In this document: positions 17,909 through 25,592 of the stretch, piece by piece
Position numbering within the stretch: position 1 is the stretch's first letter
Layout: the number at the start of each line of letters is the position of its first letter
Assembly (NCBI GenBank): GCA_001295775.1
Contig: LJIA01000019.1
Span: forward strand, 83,298 to 147,297
Direction of reading: 5' to 3'
DNA from: a beta proteobacterium AAP99
GTDB taxonomy: Bacteria; Pseudomonadota; Gammaproteobacteria; Burkholderiales; Burkholderiaceae_C
DNA: 64,000 nt
The notes under the pieces: model-generated
Seen by the model: only the letters and a program-made list of their open reading frames with translations
What the model was told of the DNA's origin: nothing
Databases searched by the model: none
Program-made: the position numbers and the translations under genes

Positions 17909-18703
17909 TTACTTGCCAGGTGCGTCGCCGTAGATGTCGAAGTCGAAGTACTTCGCGGCGATCCTCTGGTAAGTGCCATTGGCACGCACTGCCTTGATGG
18001 CTGCGTTGACCTTTTCACGCAAGGCGGCATCCTGCTTGCGAAAGGCTGCGCCCACGCCGATCCCGAAGTACTTCGGATCGACCAGCAGCGGGCCGTCGAA
18101 CTGGTAGCCCTTGCCGGCCGGTGTCTTGAGGAAGCCGCGCTCTGCGGCCAGCCCGTCCACCACCAGTGCATCGACGCGGCCCGCGGTCAGGTCCAGGTAG
18201 GCGTCGTCCTGCTTGGCGTAGCGCACGATCCCGCTTTGCTTGAACACGTCCGTGACGAAGCGGTCATTGATCGTGGCGCGCTGCACGCCGATCTTGCGGC
18301 CCTTCATGCCCTCGGTCGTGAACTGGAACTTCGTGCCGGCCTTGACCACGAAGCGGTTGGGCGTCTTGTAGTACTTGTCGGAGAAATCCACCGACTTGCG
18401 GCGCTCTTCGGTGATCGACATGGACGCCATGATCATGTCGAACTTGCGTGCCTGCAGCGCGGGGATCATGCCGTCAAAGTCCTGCTGTACCAGCGTGCAC
18501 TGCGCCTTCATTTCCGCACACAGGGCATTGGCCAGCTCGATCTCGAAGCCGATCAGCTTGCCGTCCGGGCCCATCTGCGAGAACGGGGGGTAGGAACCTT
18601 CCACGCCGATGCGGATGCGGGTCCAGTCGTTGGCCAGTGCTGCGGTGGATGCAGCAGCCAGCAGGCTGGCGAGAGTCAGGCGCTGCAGCAGGGTCTTGAT
18701 CAT
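17909..18703 (-). CDS. aotJ: Arginine/ornithine periplasmic binding protein
   Basis: A 264-residue class-3 (polar amino-acid) solute-binding protein. Seen: a Sec signal peptide (about residues 1-24, cleavage after AALA); ligand-binding landmarks GVEGSYPPFSQ, GFEIELANALC and MASMSITEERRK; and the C-terminal PKYFGIGVG with the final domain. The closest known types bind arginine, ornithine or lysine. It follows the cyanophycinase gene by 51 bases with no terminator seen, so the whole leftward run may be one transcript. Confidence 0.9.
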   Translation of the reverse strand: MIKTLLQRLTLASLLAAASTAALANDWTRIRIGVEGSYPPFSQMGPDGKLIGFEIELANALCAEMKAQCTLVQQDFDGMIPALQARKFDMIMASMSITEERRKSVDFSDKYYKTPNRFVVKAGTKFQFTTEGMKGRKIGVQRATINDRFVTDVFKQSGIVRYAKQDDAYLDLTAGRVDALVVDGLAAERGFLKTPAGKGYQFDGPLLVDPKYFGIGVGAAFRKQDAALREKVNAAIKAVRANGTYQRIAAKYFDFDIYGDAPGK

Positions 18704-18754
18704 CTTCGGTACTCCAGAGTCTTGTGCCCGAATGCAATGGGCGAGTGTTCAGGC

Positions 18755-20056
18755 TCAGCGCTTGGCCGGTGCAGAACCGGCGCCTGGCGCTGCAAGCGGA
18801 GTGTAGAAAGGCCGGTTCATGCGTACGGGTGTCACGTCCAGCAGCATGTTGGCCACGGTGTAGTCCTCGCCGCCGAAGCTGCCGGTGAACCAGCCGACGG
18901 TGTCCGCACCCTTGTACAGGCGGAACTCGAAGCCGAGGTCCGGCTTGCTGTCATTGGCAGCAGGAGCACCGCTGTAGGCCAGACCGAAGGCCTCGCGCTG
19001 CTTGTTGTCCAGCAGATTGCCCATGGCATTGACGATGATGCTGTCGCCCAGCATGTCGGGCCAGTAGGCGTCGCTGCTGAAGTAGGGCTTGAAGTCGGCA
19101 GCGTTGGGGTCGATGCGCGCATCCTTCAGCTTCTGAGGCGAAGGCGTGATCTCGCGTTTGGCGAGGTCGTAGCGGTCGCCTCGATCCAGGTAGGTCAGAC
19201 GCGCACCGCGAATGTTGAACTCCGCCAGCGCTGCGTTGCGGGTGGCCTGGGAGAGATCCACCAGCAGCGCACCCTTTGCGCCGATGACCTCAATCTGGCT
19301 GCCCCGGATTATGGCGGCAGAGTCCTCATCCACGCCGATGCCCCAGGTGTAGCCCTTGGCCTGCATCAACGGCAGCATGCGGCCGAAGCGCCCGCGCTTG
19401 AGGAAGTGCTGGTCCACGAACAGTGCGTCGCCCACGAAGCCCAGTCCGCGGTCAATCTCCTTGCCTTCGCGCATGCCGTGCTTCATCACGTTGAGCACGT
19501 CCTGCGCGTCGCGGAACATGGTGGTGGACATGATGGCGGCACCCGCGCTGGAGCCAGCCACGACGCCACCTGCGCGATACACCTCCCACACGGCCTGCAG
19601 CAGAGGCGTGGGCTTGCCGCCGGGTTGCAGGGTGTCCGCAATGCGTTCCTGAGCGCCGCCGGTGAAGTACACGCCGCGCGCGGCGCGCACCTTTGCGATC
19701 AGCGCCGGGTCTTCAACCGCTCGCTTCAGATCCACGTCCTTCAGACGCGGCGCCACAGGAATGTGCTCGGCCACCGCACCATGCTTCTGCAGGGCAGCGA
19801 TCGTCAGTTCAGCTGATCGGTTCGGGTTGCCTGCGGCAGTCGCAAACACCACGAAGCGCGCACCCTTGCCACCGGCGAGCTGCACGAGGCGCGCCCACAC
19901 CGCGTCGTTGTCATACTTGAGTGCGCCACCGATCGGTACCGCATAACCCATGGTCTGAGCTTGCGTGCTCGCCGGCGTCTGAGCAGCGGCCACAGCTGCG
20001 CTCAAGCTCAGGCTCAAGCCGATAAGGAGTCGGTGTATCAGGCGCGGACGCAACAT
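18755..20056 (-). CDS. cphE: Secreted cyanophycinase (CphE-like)
   Basis: A 433-residue serine exopeptidase of family S51. Seen: a Sec signal peptide (cleavage near AVAAA-QTP, residue 25); the nucleophile elbow GSSAGA with Ser at about 170; the preceding FTGGAQERI and TAAGNPNR segments; and GIGVDEDSAAI. Extracellular cyanophycinases cut cyanophycin (a poly-Asp backbone with Arg side chains) into beta-Asp-Arg dipeptides. The signal peptide and length fit the secreted CphE group of Pseudomonas rather than the intracellular CphB group. AAGGAAG precedes the ATG. The adjacent arginine transport and catabolism genes support the assignment. No isoaspartyl dipeptidase is in the window. Confidence 0.82.
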   Translation of the reverse strand: MLRPRLIHRLLIGLSLSLSAAVAAAQTPASTQAQTMGYAVPIGGALKYDNDAVWARLVQLAGGKGARFVVFATAAGNPNRSAELTIAALQKHGAVAEHIPVAPRLKDVDLKRAVEDPALIAKVRAARGVYFTGGAQERIADTLQPGGKPTPLLQAVWEVYRAGGVVAGSSAGAAIMSTTMFRDAQDVLNVMKHGMREGKEIDRGLGFVGDALFVDQHFLKRGRFGRMLPLMQAKGYTWGIGVDEDSAAIIRGSQIEVIGAKGALLVDLSQATRNAALAEFNIRGARLTYLDRGDRYDLAKREITPSPQKLKDARIDPNAADFKPYFSSDAYWPDMLGDSIIVNAMGNLLDNKQREAFGLAYSGAPAANDSKPDLGFEFRLYKGADTVGWFTGSFGGEDYTVANMLLDVTPVRMNRPFYTPLAAPGAGSAPAKR

Positions 20057-20242
20057 TCAAAACTTCCTTGTCGATGCTTCAGGGTCGATTGCTGTGCAGG
20101 GGCTGCACCCATTTGGGCGCACGCACCACCAAAGTGCAGCGTGAACAGCAGTGTGTGCATTTGAACAAGAGCCGCTGCGCTCGTGGGGGCTTGCATGACC
20201 GAACACCGCTTGTGTGAAAGTCGATGTCGCAATCCCATAAGG

Positions 20243-20305
20243 TGTACCGACGCGTCTGCAACACGCCCTTTCAGCTTTGCGACCGACACTTTCAGCTTTG
20301 CGACT
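20243..20305 (-). promoter_or_regulatory. Tandem ArgR-type operator between cphE and the TonB receptor
   Basis: On the minus strand three consecutive 21-base units begin AGTCGC (20305), GGTCGC (20284) and TGTTGC (20263). The first two share GTCGCAAAGCTGAAA exactly. This matches the Pseudomonas aeruginosa ArgR half-site as I remember it, TGTCGC-N8-AA-N5 as direct repeats of 21. Further TGTCGC/GGTCGC hexamers lie upstream at 15-base steps. An ArgR-type regulator is encoded in the same cluster. The remaining 20057-20433 gap should also hold the two divergent promoters, which I could not place. Confidence 0.65.
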
Positions 20306-20433
20306 TTCCACCCGGCGACCCACCCGGAAGCGACAGACGCGTCGATAGACTGAATCTGTCCGCATTCGGTGTGCCGCATCTTGGAGACCGCACGCTTCAC
20401 CGAATCGCGTTCAACCGTCTAGGGGGAACCAGC

Positions 20434-23160
20434 ATGTCATTGAACGCCGGCGCGCCGCGCCGCTTGATCTCGAATACCCAATCGGACGCTGCACCCGTGC
20501 TGCGTCCCGTCGCACTTGCCGTGGCCTTTGCCTTCGTGGCGGGCGCAGCGATGGCGCAGACCGCGCCAGCGAGCACTGACACGCAGCAGCCCACTCAGGT
20601 GCAGCGCGTGGAGATCACCGGCTCGAGCATCAAGCGTCTCGAGGGAGAAACCGCACTGCCGGTTCAGATCATCACCAAGGCGGACATTGAAAAGAGCGGC
20701 GCCACCACGGCCGCCGAGCTGCTGGCCAAGGTGTCCGCCTCGGCCGCTCAGCTGACCGATGGCGCGAGCTTTTCGGACATCGCCGGTCAGCGCGGTTTCA
20801 ATGGCGCCAACCTGCGCGGCATCGGTGTGTCCAGCACGCTGGTGCTGCTCAACGGCCGCCGCCTGGCCAACTTTGCTTCGCCCGGTGGCAACAGCGGCGT
20901 GGACCTGAACGCCATCCCGGCAGCTGCCATCGAGCGAGTGGATGTGCTCAAGGACGGCGCCTCGGCCATCTACGGCACGGACGCCATTGGCGGTGTGATC
21001 AACTTCATCACCCGGCGCGATTACCAGGGCGGCGACGTTTCTCTCTACCGTTTCGACACCCAGCACGGCGGCGCGGCCAAGACGATCGTCACCGGTTCGA
21101 TCGGCTTTGGTGACATCGCCAAGGACCGCTTCAACGTCTTCGCCACCCTGGACTACCAGGACAGCGAAGCCCTGCGCTCCACCCAGCGCGACTGGATCGG
21201 CTCGGTCTACGACCAGGCCCTCGGCCTGGATGTGGGCAGCTCCAACACCTTCCCGGCCAACGTGCGCCGCCTGAACAGCGCCGGCCGCCCGACGGGCAGC
21301 CGCCTGAACCCTTCGGCGCCGAACTGCAACCCGCCGGCCACCATCTACTCGCCTGGCAGCTTTGTGGGTGCGAGTGCCTGTCTGTATGACTACATGCAGG
21401 ACACCGAGATCTATCCCGCCAGCAAGCGTCTTTCCCTGATCACGCGCGGCACGTTCGCCGTGACCGACGAGCATCAGGTCTTCGCCGAGTATCTCTACAA
21501 CGACACCAAGACCAACTACCGCATCAGCCCGCTGACCATCACGGACCTGAACTACCCCGCAGCCGGTCGCTACTACCCGACCTCGCTGGGCGTGACTGGC
21601 CCGCTGCGCGTGAACATGCGCCTGTCTGAGGCCGGCGGTCGCACCAATGACGTGGATGCCAACGCGCAGCGCCTGATCGTCGGCGCCAAGGGCGTGCTCG
21701 CAGGCTGGGACTACGACACCGCCATCAACCGCAGCGAAAACACCGTCACTGACGCCTACGTGAACGGCTACGTGCGCCGCACCGACTTCAACAACGCCTT
21801 TGCCACCGGCAACATCAACCCCTTCGGCCCGAGCGACGCCGCCGGTCTGGCACTGCTCAACAGCACCAAGATCCGTGACGACGCCCGCAAGTCCAAGGGC
21901 GTGACCGACAGCTTTGACGTGAAGCTCTCGCGCCCGATCTTCCAGCTCGCCGGTGGCGAAGCCGCGATTGCCCTGGGTGCCGAATACCGCCGCGAGTCCC
22001 TGGACTTCACGCCCTCGGCCCTGTTGGCTGCAGGCGAGATCCGTGGCGACGGTCCGGCCACACCGCTGTCGGCCAGTCGCAAGATCACGGCTGGCTATGC
22101 CGAGCTGAGCCTGCCCTTCACCAGGCAGCTCGAAGCGCAGGTCGCCCTGCGCGGCGACCGCTACAACGATGTGGGCAACACCACCAACCCCAAGCTGGGC
22201 CTGCGCTACTCGCCCAACAAGCAGCTCCTGCTGCGCAGCAGCTACGGCACGGGCTTCCGCGCGCCCTCGCTGTCGGACCTCTACGCCCCGCCGCGCCTGG
22301 GCCAGACCAACGGCATCTATGACGACCCCCTGGGTTGCGCCGCCGCTCGCGGCACGCCGTTCGCGGCCGACTACTGCGGCCTGCAGCCGGACAAGCTCAC
22401 CGGCGGCAACAAGAACCTCAAGCCGGAGGAGAGCAAGCAGTTCTCCGCCGGTTTCGTGTTCGAGCCCGCACGCGTTCTGACGATGAGCGTGGACTATTGG
22501 CGCATCGAGAAGACCAATGTGATCAGCGCCCCGGAAGGCGTGCTGTTCAGCGACCCGGTGCGCTTCTCGCAGTTCATCATCCGCGACACTGCACCGTCGC
22601 CGATCCCCGGCATCCCCTCGCCGATCGACCGCGTGGACTCCAGCCTGAAGAACTTTGCGGCGCTGAAGACCGACGGCTGGGATCTGGGCGTGGACGTGCG
22701 CCTGCCCAAGTTCGACTACGGCCGCGTCAGCCTCGGCTTCAACGGCACCTACGTCAACAACTACAAGACGCAGGACGGCGCCGGCGCCCGCTACATCACC
22801 GCCGTGGGCCGCTTTGCCAATGACCAGGTCGTGCAGCGCTGGCGCCATACCGCCACCGTCAACTACGACTTCGGCGATCTCGGCCTGACCCTGCAGCAGA
22901 CCTACTACAGCAACTACTACGACCAGAACCTCGACGGCGCCGGCCGCGTGCGCAAGATTGGCGCGTACGAGCTGTTCGATCTGGCGGGTTCGTATCAGGT
23001 CAGCAAGCAGCTCAAGGTCCGTGCGGGCATCAAGAACCTGTTGGACAAGAATCCGCCGCGTTCCAACCAGGTCTATTACTTCCTGGCCAGCTACGACCCC
23101 AGCTACACCGACCCGCGCGGCCGCAGCTTCTACGCCTCGGTGGCGTACAGCTTCCGCTAA
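20434..23160 (+). CDS. TonB-dependent outer-membrane receptor
   Basis: A 908-residue outer-membrane active transporter. Seen: an N-terminal signal ending AAMAQT (about residue 42); a TonB-box-like VQRVEITGS; the plug domain (PVQIITKADIEKSG, then IERVDVLKDGASAIYGTDAIGGVINFITR); the beta barrel with NPKLGLRYSPNKQLLLRSSYGTGFRAPSL and NLKPEESKQF; and a C-terminal aromatic strand ending YSFR. The ATG at 20434 has AGGGGG upstream; the frame stays open 70 codons further but covers the operator region. Divergent from cyanophycinase, it may import the dipeptides that enzyme releases (inference from context). Confidence 0.9.
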   Translation: MSLNAGAPRRLISNTQSDAAPVLRPVALAVAFAFVAGAAMAQTAPASTDTQQPTQVQRVEITGSSIKRLEGETALPVQIITKADIEKSGATTAAELLAKVSASAAQLTDGASFSDIAGQRGFNGANLRGIGVSSTLVLLNGRRLANFASPGGNSGVDLNAIPAAAIERVDVLKDGASAIYGTDAIGGVINFITRRDYQGGDVSLYRFDTQHGGAAKTIVTGSIGFGDIAKDRFNVFATLDYQDSEALRSTQRDWIGSVYDQALGLDVGSSNTFPANVRRLNSAGRPTGSRLNPSAPNCNPPATIYSPGSFVGASACLYDYMQDTEIYPASKRLSLITRGTFAVTDEHQVFAEYLYNDTKTNYRISPLTITDLNYPAAGRYYPTSLGVTGPLRVNMRLSEAGGRTNDVDANAQRLIVGAKGVLAGWDYDTAINRSENTVTDAYVNGYVRRTDFNNAFATGNINPFGPSDAAGLALLNSTKIRDDARKSKGVTDSFDVKLSRPIFQLAGGEAAIALGAEYRRESLDFTPSALLAAGEIRGDGPATPLSASRKITAGYAELSLPFTRQLEAQVALRGDRYNDVGNTTNPKLGLRYSPNKQLLLRSSYGTGFRAPSLSDLYAPPRLGQTNGIYDDPLGCAAARGTPFAADYCGLQPDKLTGGNKNLKPEESKQFSAGFVFEPARVLTMSVDYWRIEKTNVISAPEGVLFSDPVRFSQFIIRDTAPSPIPGIPSPIDRVDSSLKNFAALKTDGWDLGVDVRLPKFDYGRVSLGFNGTYVNNYKTQDGAGARYITAVGRFANDQVVQRWRHTATVNYDFGDLGLTLQQTYYSNYYDQNLDGAGRVRKIGAYELFDLAGSYQVSKQLKVRAGIKNLLDKNPPRSNQVYYFLASYDPSYTDPRGRSFYASVAYSFR

Positions 23161-23210
23161 GCCGCAACGTCATTCCCCGCAGGTCCGACCGTCTCGGCCT
23201 GCTTGTCCCG

Positions 23211-23239
23211 AGCCCGCAGCATCGCTGCGGGCTTTTTTT
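23211..23239 (+). terminator. Terminator of the TonB receptor gene
   Basis: A perfect 10-bp stem (23211-23220 with 23224-23233), a 3-base loop and a run of T residues. It lies 50 bases after the receptor stop. A strong intrinsic terminator. Confidence 0.92.
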
Positions 23240-23248
23240 CGCTTGATT

Positions 23249-23387
23249 TTCAGCTTTTGATTGAATATCGGGTTAATTTAAGCTCGCTTATCAACTGATG
23301 ATTGAAAGCAACCTTACCCCGATTTCCGCATAGACGATGCGGATTCCCGGTCGTTTCCGGGTCTCCACCGTGGGCTTGCATCTCACG
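23249..23387 (+). repeat. Modular intergenic repeat, copy B
   Basis: Blocks: TTCA-N9-TGAA (TTCAGCTTTTGATTGAA) from 23249; TTATCAAC from 23288; TTTCCGCAT-N5-ATGCGGAT from 23323; and TGCATCTCACG from 23377. Spacings are 39, 35 and 54. It lies just after the receptor terminator, upstream of the helicase gene. The rest of the 23161-23663 gap shows no gene I can support, although the helicase frame is open through most of it. Confidence 0.8.
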
Positions 23388-23663
23388 AATCCGGTCTTGC
23401 GCGTGGCGGCTCTGCTCGCCTCGGCCACTCGGTCCGATCGCCAGCCGGCGTGTCGTCGGCCGGCGGAGCGCCGGAATCGCCCGGCGCGCCCGTGCAGTCG
23501 CCTACACTTGCGGGTTGCATCGGCAGCCGGTGCGGCACGCGCCGCGCCCGAGCTGACGGCCCCGCTGCAAGCTCCTTTCACGGCCGAACCCATTTCGACC
23601 CCATTCGACCCCTCCGCAGAATCCGCTGCGACGACTGTCGAGACGAACGATTCTGCGAGCCCA

Positions 23664-25199
23664 ATGAGCACGACCCCAGAGAATTCAGACACCCCCGAGT
23701 CCGTCGCTCCGGCGCAGGTGGCCGCTCCCGCCGCCGCCAGCGCCGAAGTGCTGTTCCGCGACTTCGGACTCGACCCCCGCATCCAGGCCGCGATCGACGC
23801 CATCGGCTACCTGCGACCCACGCCCATTCAGGCCCAGGCCATCCCGCTCGTGCTGGCGGGGCGCGACGTGATGGGCGCCGCGCAGACCGGCACCGGCAAG
23901 ACGGCGGCCTTCACGCTGCCGATCCTGCAGCAGCTGGTGGCGCACGAGAGCACCAGCACCTCGCCGGCGCGCCACCCCGTGCGCGCGCTGATCCTCGCGC
24001 CCACCCGCGAGCTGGCGGACCAGATCTCGGTCAATGTCACGCAGTACGCCGCCAAGACTGCGCTGCGCTCCACCGTGGTGTTCGGTGGTGTGGACATGAA
24101 CCCGCAGACCGACGCCCTGCGCCGCGGCGTGGAAATCCTCATCGCCACCCCCGGCCGCCTGCTGGACCACGTGCAGAGCAAGAACGTGGCGCTCGGCCAG
24201 GTCAGCATCCTGGTGCTGGATGAGGCCGACCGCATGCTGGACATGGGCTTCCTGCCCGACCTGCAGCGGATCGTGAACCTGTTGCCCAAGCAGCGCCAGA
24301 CGCTGTTGTTCTCGGCCACTTTCTCACCGGAGATCCGCAAGCTGGCCGCCAGCTTTCAGAAGAACCCGGTGACGGTCGAAGTCGCGCGCCAGAACGCCAC
24401 GGCCACCAACATCACCCAGCGCATCTACGCGGTAAGTGAGGACGACAAGCGCAGCTGCCTGGTGGACCTGCTGCGCGCCGAAGACCCGCGCCAGGTCATC
24501 GTCTTCTCCAACAGCAAGCTCGAGACCGGTCGCCTGGCCCGCTTCCTGGAAAAGGAAGGCTTTGCGGCCGATGCCATCCATGGCGACAAGTCGCAGAACG
24601 AGCGCCTTGCCGCGCTGCAGGCCTTCAAGGACGGCAAGGTCGAGGTCCTCGTGGCCACAGACGTCGCCGCCCGCGGCCTGGACATTGCCGAGCTGCCCTG
24701 CGTCATCAATTTCGATGTGCCCTTCAACCCCGAAGACTATGTGCACCGCATCGGCCGCACCGGCCGCGCCGGCATGCACGGCCGCGCGCTGACCCTGGTC
24801 ACCCCAGGCGATTCGCGCAACTTCGCGCAGATCGAAAAGCTCATCAACCGCTCCGTGGAAGTGGCCACCTGGACGCCCTCGCGCCCGCGCCGTCCTCGCG
24901 AAGACGGCTTTGGCGAGCGTAGTGATCGTGGCGAGCGCGGCGAGCGTTACGGCCGCGACCGTGACAGCGCCCGAGACAGCTCTCGCGAGGGCGGACGCAG
25001 CCGCGGTGACGCCTATGGCGGCCGCAGCAGCTACACCCCGCGCCCCGCGCCCGTGGACCCCTTCTTCACCCAGCCTTACGAGCCCAGCGCCCCCGTGGAC
25101 GGCAGCGCGGCCGGCACGCCTGCGGCCTCCGGCACCAAGCCCGGCGCGCCCCGCGTGCGCCGCCCCGTGGCTGCACTGCTCGGCGGCCGCAAGAGCTGA
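23664..25199 (+). CDS. rhlE: DEAD-box RNA helicase, RhlE type
   Basis: A 511-residue ATP-dependent RNA helicase. Seen: Q-motif region (FRDFGLDPRI, PTPIQAQAIP); Walker A AQTGTGKT (73-80); PTRELA; DEAD (186-189); SAT (LFSATFS); the domain 2 motif HRIGRTGRAG; and a basic, Arg/Gly/Asp-rich tail of about 110 residues that would bind RNA. The frame is open for another 109 codons upstream and covers repeat copy B. I chose the ATG at 23664 because the upstream part has no helicase features. Likely role: ribosome assembly or RNA decay. Confidence 0.88.
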   Translation: MSTTPENSDTPESVAPAQVAAPAAASAEVLFRDFGLDPRIQAAIDAIGYLRPTPIQAQAIPLVLAGRDVMGAAQTGTGKTAAFTLPILQQLVAHESTSTSPARHPVRALILAPTRELADQISVNVTQYAAKTALRSTVVFGGVDMNPQTDALRRGVEILIATPGRLLDHVQSKNVALGQVSILVLDEADRMLDMGFLPDLQRIVNLLPKQRQTLLFSATFSPEIRKLAASFQKNPVTVEVARQNATATNITQRIYAVSEDDKRSCLVDLLRAEDPRQVIVFSNSKLETGRLARFLEKEGFAADAIHGDKSQNERLAALQAFKDGKVEVLVATDVAARGLDIAELPCVINFDVPFNPEDYVHRIGRTGRAGMHGRALTLVTPGDSRNFAQIEKLINRSVEVATWTPSRPRRPREDGFGERSDRGERGERYGRDRDSARDSSREGGRSRGDAYGGRSSYTPRPAPVDPFFTQPYEPSAPVDGSAAGTPAASGTKPGAPRVRRPVAALLGGRKS

Positions 25200-25269
25200 T
25201 CGACCCGGCGCGGCCACGCCGCGCTTCGGGTGCTCAGGTCCGGAGCGCCATCCCCTTGCAAGCATTCGG

Positions 25270-25408
25270 CATGAGATGCACCACCACGTTTCGGTGTGTC
25301 ATTCAGGCCGGGATCCGCACGGGGCATGCGGAAAGCCGCTGTTCGGTATCTCCAAGCAAACGTTGATAAAGCGGTACTTCTACTCGCTCTATTCAAACAT
25401 TGTTTGAA
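25270..25408 (-). repeat. Modular intergenic repeat, copy C
   Basis: On the minus strand: a perfect 17-base dyad TTCAAACAATGTTTGAA from 25408; TTATCAAC from 25369; TTTCCGCAT-N5-GTGCGGAT from 25334; and TGCATCTCATG from 25280. Spacings are 39, 35 and 54. With copy D it fills most of the gap between the convergent helicase and gluQ genes. A short GC hairpin (25208-25224) lies between the helicase stop and this copy. Confidence 0.8.
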
Positions 25409-25451
25409 AATACCGTTGCCGTGAGCGGGTCTCTTCGAATTCACGCATCAG

Positions 25452-25590
25452 CGTGAGATGCATCGATCATTTTCACCCTTGAGAATGCCCCGAGATCCGC
25501 GCTGCAACTGCGGAAAGTGGCAGATGGCTACTTTCAACCTTGATTGATAAATAAACGCTCAAATCGATCGTTTTTCAATCAAACGTTGAA
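25452..25590 (-). repeat. Modular intergenic repeat, copy D
   Basis: On the minus strand: TTCAACGTTTGATTGAA from 25590; TTATCAAT from 25550; TTTCCGCAG-N5-GCGCGGAT from 25516; and TGCATCTCACG from 25462. Spacings are 40, 34 and 54. It abuts the gluQ stop codon, in the same orientation as copy C. Hairpin bases differ from the other copies partly in a compensating way. Confidence 0.8.
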
Positions 25591-25592
25591 AA

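Noticed and set aside
20224..20433. 70-codon N-terminal extension of the TonB receptor
   Set aside because: It covers the ArgR-type repeats and has no signal-peptide character; ATG 20434 has AGGGGG upstream and leads straight into a signal peptide.
20437..22848. 803-codon open frame antisense to the TonB receptor
   Set aside because: Same reason: a shadow of a well-defined receptor gene, no recognisable motif.
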